Positions 60,412 through 64,000 of a stretch of 64,000 nt of DNA are shown piece after piece (within the stretch, counting starts at the first letter, position 1; each line of letters opens with the position of its first letter). The stretch is from Pseudomonas mendocina (lineage in GTDB: Bacteria > Pseudomonadota > Gammaproteobacteria > Pseudomonadales > Pseudomonadaceae), in contig NZ_LR134290.1 of NCBI RefSeq assembly GCF_900636545.1, positions 2,790,001-2,854,000 on the forward strand. Reading direction: 5' to 3'. The translations under genes and the position numbers were made by a program. The notes beneath the pieces are model-generated. The model saw only the letters and a program-made list of their open reading frames with translations. It was not told the DNA's origin and ran no database searches.

Positions 60412-62019
60412 ATGGCCATCCTGCATACCCAGATCAACACCCGCTCGCCGGAGTTCGCCGCCAACCAGGCGGCCATGCTCGCCCAGGTGGACGAGCTGCG
60501 CGCCCTGCTCGCCCGAATCCACGAAGGTGGCGGTGCCAAGGCGCAGGAGCGCCACACCTCACGCGGCAAGTTGCTACCGCGTGAACGCATCAATCGCCTG
60601 CTGGATGCCGGCTCGCCCTTCCTCGAGATCGGCCAGCTCGCCGCACATGAGGTCTACGGCGAGGACGTGCCCGCCGCTGGAGTGATCGCCGGCATCGGCC
60701 GTGTCGAAGGCGTCGAGTGCATGATCGTGGCCAACGATGCCACGGTAAAAGGCGGCTCCTACTACCCGCTGACGGTGAAGAAGCACCTACGCGCCCAGGT
60801 CATCGCTCGCGAGAACCGCTTGCCGTGCATCTACCTGGTGGACTCCGGCGGCGCCAACCTGCCGCGCCAGGACGAGGTGTTCCCGGATCGCGAGCACTTC
60901 GGCCGGATCTTCTTCAACCAGGCCAACATGAGCGCCATGGGCATTCCGCAGATCGCCGTGGTGATGGGCTCCTGCACCGCCGGCGGCGCCTACGTGCCGG
61001 CCATGAGCGACGAAACCATCATGGTGCGCGAGCAGGCCACCATCTTCCTTGCCGGCCCGCCACTGGTGAAGGCCGCCACCGGCGAAGTGGTGACAGCCGA
61101 AGAACTGGGCGGCGCCGACGTGCACTGCAAGACCAGCGGCGTGGCCGACCACTATGCCGAGGACGACGAACACGCCCTGGCCCTGGCTCGCCGCTGCATC
61201 AGCAATTTGAACTGGCGCAAGCTCGGCCAGCTCGACAGCCGCGTCCCCATCGCCCCGCGTTATCCAGCCGAGGAGCTGTACGGGGTGATCCCGGCAGACG
61301 CCAAACAGCCGTTCGATGTGCGCGAGGTGATCGCCCGTATCGTCGACGACTCGCAACTGGATGAATTCAAGGCGCTGTTCGGCACCACCCTGGTGTGCGG
61401 CTTCGCCCGCATCAACGGCTACCCGGTGGCGATCCTGGCCAACAACGGCATCCTCTTCGCCGAAGCCGCGCAGAAAGGTGCGCACTTCGTCGAGCTGGCC
61501 TGCCAGCGCGGCATTCCGCTGCTGTTCCTGCAGAACATCACCGGCTTTATGGTCGGGCAGAAATATGAAGCCGGGGGAATTGCGAAACATGGCGCCAAGC
61601 TGGTCACCGCCGTGGCTTGCGCCCAGGTACCGAAATTCACCCTGATCATTGGCGGCAGCTTCGGCGCCGGCAACTACGGGATGTGCGGCCGCGCCTACGA
61701 CCCACGTTTTTTGTGGATGTGGCCCAACGCACGCATCGGCGTGATGGGCGCGCAGCAGGCTGCGGGCGTGCTGGTGCAGGTCAAGCGCGAGCAGGCGCAG
61801 CGTGCCGGCCAGCCGTACTCCGACGAGGACGAACAGCGCCTCAAACAACCCATCGTCGAACAGTACGAACAGCAGGCGCATGCCTTCTACTCCAGCGCCC
61901 GGTTGTGGGACGACGGCGTGATCGACCCGGCGCAGACCCGCGAGGTGCTGGCCCTGGCGTTGTCGGCCAGCCTCAACGCGCCCATCGAGCCGACCCGTTT
62001 CGGGGTGTTCCGCATGTGA
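60412..62019 (+). CDS. liuB: Methylcrotonyl-CoA carboxylase, carboxyltransferase subunit
   Basis: 535 residues. Carboxyltransferase marks are [56 protein letters not shown] [40 protein letters not shown] and [20 protein letters not shown]. With the biotin subunit (liuD) it carboxylates 3-methylcrotonyl-CoA. The long opposite-strand open frame here is a shadow. Confidence 0.96.
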   Translation: MAILHTQINTRSPEFAANQAAMLAQVDELRALLARIHEGGGAKAQERHTSRGKLLPRERINRLLDAGSPFLEIGQLAAHEVYGEDVPAAGVIAGIGRVEGVECMIVANDATVKGGSYYPLTVKKHLRAQVIARENRLPCIYLVDSGGANLPRQDEVFPDREHFGRIFFNQANMSAMGIPQIAVVMGSCTAGGAYVPAMSDETIMVREQATIFLAGPPLVKAATGEVVTAEELGGADVHCKTSGVADHYAEDDEHALALARRCISNLNWRKLGQLDSRVPIAPRYPAEELYGVIPADAKQPFDVREVIARIVDDSQLDEFKALFGTTLVCGFARINGYPVAILANNGILFAEAAQKGAHFVELACQRGIPLLFLQNITGFMVGQKYEAGGIAKHGAKLVTAVACAQVPKFTLIIGGSFGAGNYGMCGRAYDPRFLWMWPNARIGVMGAQQAAGVLVQVKREQAQRAGQPYSDEDEQRLKQPIVEQYEQQAHAFYSSARLWDDGVIDPAQTREVLALALSASLNAPIEPTRFGVFRM

Positions 62020-62028
62020 TGACAACTC

Positions 62029-62052
62029 CCCTCTCCCGCTTGCGGGAGAGGG
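62029..62052. repeat. CCTCTCCCGC hairpin between liuB and liuC
   Basis: CCTCTCCCGCTTGCGGGAGA and GG: arms CCTCTCCCGC (62029-62038) and GCGGGAGAGG (62043-62052) with a TT-containing four-base loop. It lies nine bases after the liuB stop. It is a single-hairpin form of the element at 60288-60387. Confidence 0.7.
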
Positions 62053-62079
62053 AGCAAAAAGCAGATTCCGGAATTGACC

Positions 62080-62874
62080 ATGACCGACTTCACCACCGTA
62101 CAGCTTGAGAAAGACCCGCGCGGCTTTGCCACCCTGTGGCTGAACCGCCCGGAAAAGAACAACGCCTTCAACGCCGAGATGATCCGCGAGCTGATCCTCG
62201 CCCTCGACGCCGTCGGTGAAGACAAGAGCCTGCGTTTCCTCCTGCTGCGCGGCCGTGGCAAGCACTTTTCCGCCGGCGCCGACCTGGCCTGGATGCAGCA
62301 CGCCGCCACCCTCGACTACAACGCCAATTTGAATGACGCCCGCGAGCTGGCCGAGCTGATGTACAACCTGCACGGTCTGAAGATCCCCACCCTGGCCGTC
62401 GTCCAAGGCGCGGCCTTCGGTGGCGCGGTAGGCCTGGCCAGTTGCTGCGATATGGCCATCGGCAGCGAAGACGCGCTGTTCTCGCTGTCGGAAGTGCGTA
62501 TCGGCCTGGCCCCGGCGGTGATCAGCCCCTTCGTCGTGCAGGCCATCGGCGAGCGCGCCGCCAAGCGCTACGCGCTCACCGCCGAGCGCTTCGATGGCAA
62601 GCGCGCCCGCGAACTGGGCCTGCTTGCCGAGTGCTATCCGGCCGCTGAACTGGAAGCGCAGGTCGACGCCTGGGTCACCAATCTGCTGCACAACAGCCCG
62701 CAAGCCATGCGCGCCAGCAAGGATCTGCTGCGCGAAGTCGGCAGCGGCGAGTTGACCCCGGCCCTGCGTCGTTACACCGAGAACGCCATCGCCCGCCTGC
62801 GCGTCAGCGCCGAGGGCCAGGAAGGCCTGCGCGCATTCCTGGAAAAACGCCAACCGTTCTGGCAGGAGCAATGA
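62080..62874 (+). CDS. liuC: Methylglutaconyl-CoA hydratase
   Basis: 264 residues, crotonase family. The oxyanion hole is formed by SAGADLAWM and VVQGAAFGGAVGLASCCDMA. The active-site region includes LSEVRIGLAPAVISPFVVQA. It hydrates 3-methylglutaconyl-CoA to HMG-CoA. I chose the ATG at 62080 (MTDFTTVQLEK); a TTG two codons upstream is less likely. It is two bases from liuD. Confidence 0.95.
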   Translation: MTDFTTVQLEKDPRGFATLWLNRPEKNNAFNAEMIRELILALDAVGEDKSLRFLLLRGRGKHFSAGADLAWMQHAATLDYNANLNDARELAELMYNLHGLKIPTLAVVQGAAFGGAVGLASCCDMAIGSEDALFSLSEVRIGLAPAVISPFVVQAIGERAAKRYALTAERFDGKRARELGLLAECYPAAELEAQVDAWVTNLLHNSPQAMRASKDLLREVGSGELTPALRRYTENAIARLRVSAEGQEGLRAFLEKRQPFWQEQ

Positions 62875-62876
62875 CC

Positions 62877-64000
62877 ATGATCGACACCCTGCTGGTCGCC
62901 AACCGCGGCGAAATCGCTTGCCGCGTGATGCGTACGGCCAAGGCCATGGGCATTCGCACTGTCGCCGTGCACAGCGCCATCGACGCCCATGCACGGCATG
63001 TGCGTGAAGCAGACGTGGCGGTAAACCTCGGCGGCGCCAAGCCTGGCGAAAGCTACCTGCTGATCGACAAGATCATCGCCGCCGCCAAGGCCAGCGGCGC
63101 GCAGGCCATCCACCCGGGCTACGGTTTTCTCTCGGAGAACGCCGGTTTCGCCCGCGCCATCGAGCAGGCCGGGCTGATCTTTCTCGGCCCGCCCGCCTCG
63201 TCCATCGATGCCATGGGCAGCAAGTCGGCGGCCAAGGCGTTAATGGAGGCTGCCGGCGTGCCGCTGGTACCCGGTTACCATGGCGAAGCGCAGGATTACG
63301 AAACCTTCCGCGAGGCAGCTGCACGTATCGGCTACCCGGTGCTGCTCAAAGCCGCCGCGGGTGGCGGTGGCAAGGGCATGAAGGTGGCCGAATCCGAAGC
63401 CCAGCTCGCCGAGACCCTGGAATCCGCTCAGCGCGAAGCACAGTCGGCCTTCGGCGACTCGCGCATGCTGGTGGAAAAATACGTGCTCAAGCCTCGCCAC
63501 GTGGAGATTCAGGTGTTCGCCGACCAGCACGGCAACTGCCTGTACCTCAACGAGCGCGACTGCTCGATCCAGCGCCGCCACCAGAAGGTGGTGGAAGAAG
63601 CGCCAGCTCCGGGGCTGAGCCCCGAGCTGCGTCGCGCCATGGGCGAGGCGGCGGTCAAGGCCGCGCAAGCCATCGGCTATGTCGGCGCCGGCACCGTGGA
63701 GTTCTTGCTCGATGAGCGTGGCGACTTCTTCTTTATGGAGATGAATACCCGCCTGCAGGTCGAGCACCCGGTCACCGAAGCCATCACCGGCCTCGACCTG
63801 GTCGCCTGGCAGATTCGCGTCGCCCAGGGCGAGCCACTGCCGATCACCCAACAACAGGTTCCTCTGAACGGCCACGCCATCGAGGTACGGCTGTATGCCG
63901 AAGACCCGGATCACGACTTCCTGCCAGCTACCGGCAGCCTGGCGCTGTACCGCGAGGCCGCCAGCGACAATGGCCGGCGTATCGACAGCGGCGTGGCCGA
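62877..64000 (+). CDS. liuD: Methylcrotonyl-CoA carboxylase, biotin-carboxylase subunit (3' end outside window)
   Basis: 374 complete codons are visible; the full protein is about 650 residues, so the biotinyl domain lies outside. Biotin-carboxylase marks are LLVANRGEIACRVMRTAKAM, IHPGYGFLSENAGFARAIEQ, the ATP-grasp loop LLKAAAGGGGKGMKVAES, ERDCSIQRRHQKVVEEAPAP and MNTRLQVEHPVTEAITGLDL. It carboxylates biotin for the liuB subunit. The liuC stop and liuD start are two bases apart. Confidence 0.96.
   Translation, partial: MIDTLLVANRGEIACRVMRTAKAMGIRTVAVHSAIDAHARHVREADVAVNLGGAKPGESYLLIDKIIAAAKASGAQAIHPGYGFLSENAGFARAIEQAGLIFLGPPASSIDAMGSKSAAKALMEAAGVPLVPGYHGEAQDYETFREAAARIGYPVLLKAAAGGGGKGMKVAESEAQLAETLESAQREAQSAFGDSRMLVEKYVLKPRHVEIQVFADQHGNCLYLNERDCSIQRRHQKVVEEAPAPGLSPELRRAMGEAAVKAAQAIGYVGAGTVEFLLDERGDFFFMEMNTRLQVEHPVTEAITGLDLVAWQIRVAQGEPLPITQQQVPLNGHAIEVRLYAEDPDHDFLPATGSLALYREAASDNGRRIDSGVA

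Noticed and set aside
60787..62994. 735-codon open frame on the minus strand
   Set aside because: Antisense to liuB and liuC; low-complexity shadow composition.

Overview
The window looks like chromosomal DNA from a high-GC pseudomonad of the P. mendocina / P. alcaligenes / P. oleovorans type. Supporting marks are OprI with tesA and lipA-lipH, pabB-thrH-cysH-like-cysB, a GntR-controlled prp operon, a liu operon and several families of Pseudomonas-style REP hairpins. Coding density is high. I see no tRNA, rRNA, IS element, phage or CRISPR array. This is a reading by eye from sequence and memory of families; no database search was run.

Layout, left half. 1-4448: methylcitrate (propionate) operon gntR-prpB-prpC-acnD, with two TGTCGACA operators. 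4665-7724: a three-gene cassette of retropepsin-like protease, membrane-anchored inactive transglutaminase and RimK-like ATP-grasp ligase. 7783-18531: a large one-directional block. Two overlapping MalT-type LuxR regulators are followed by a small secreted protein, a C39-like peptidase, an outer-membrane beta-barrel, a FadL-type barrel and a MalM-family protein. Its part list parallels the Fap amyloid operon and the fil clusters, and it is the best candidate here for a poorly described secretion or surface-assembly system. 18730-29287: housekeeping genes (pabB, thrH, a diverged cysH-like gene, cysB, usp, a nucleotidase operon, a PilZ protein, DAHP synthase, a GntP permease).

Layout, right half. 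29560-38833: oprI, an L,D-transpeptidase, tesA with a divergent ABC exporter, greB, and lipase lipA with its foldase lipH behind a sigma-54-type promoter. 38836-43553: a gluconate/aldonate module with a LacI-type GntR, TRAP subunits DctP and DctM, and a single polypeptide that fuses gluconokinase to the TRAP small permease DctQ. The fusion linker still carries a copy of the operator motif found at the operon promoter. 43861-52339: a PQQ-dependent alcohol oxidation island made of a sigma-54 activator, an AldA-like aldehyde dehydrogenase, a quinohaemoprotein alcohol dehydrogenase with its own -24/-12 promoter, and, divergently, an apparent PqqU (YncD) TonB-dependent PQQ receptor. 52437-58541: a short-chain acyl-CoA catabolic cluster with an AraC regulator. 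58697-64000: liuRABCD for leucine catabolism; liuD runs off the right edge, as acnD runs off the left edge.

Common themes are regulator-plus-operon modules for small carbon sources (propionate, gluconate, alcohols, short acyl-CoAs, leucine), tight divergent or overlapping gene starts, and repeat hairpins placed inside operons where they could tune expression.
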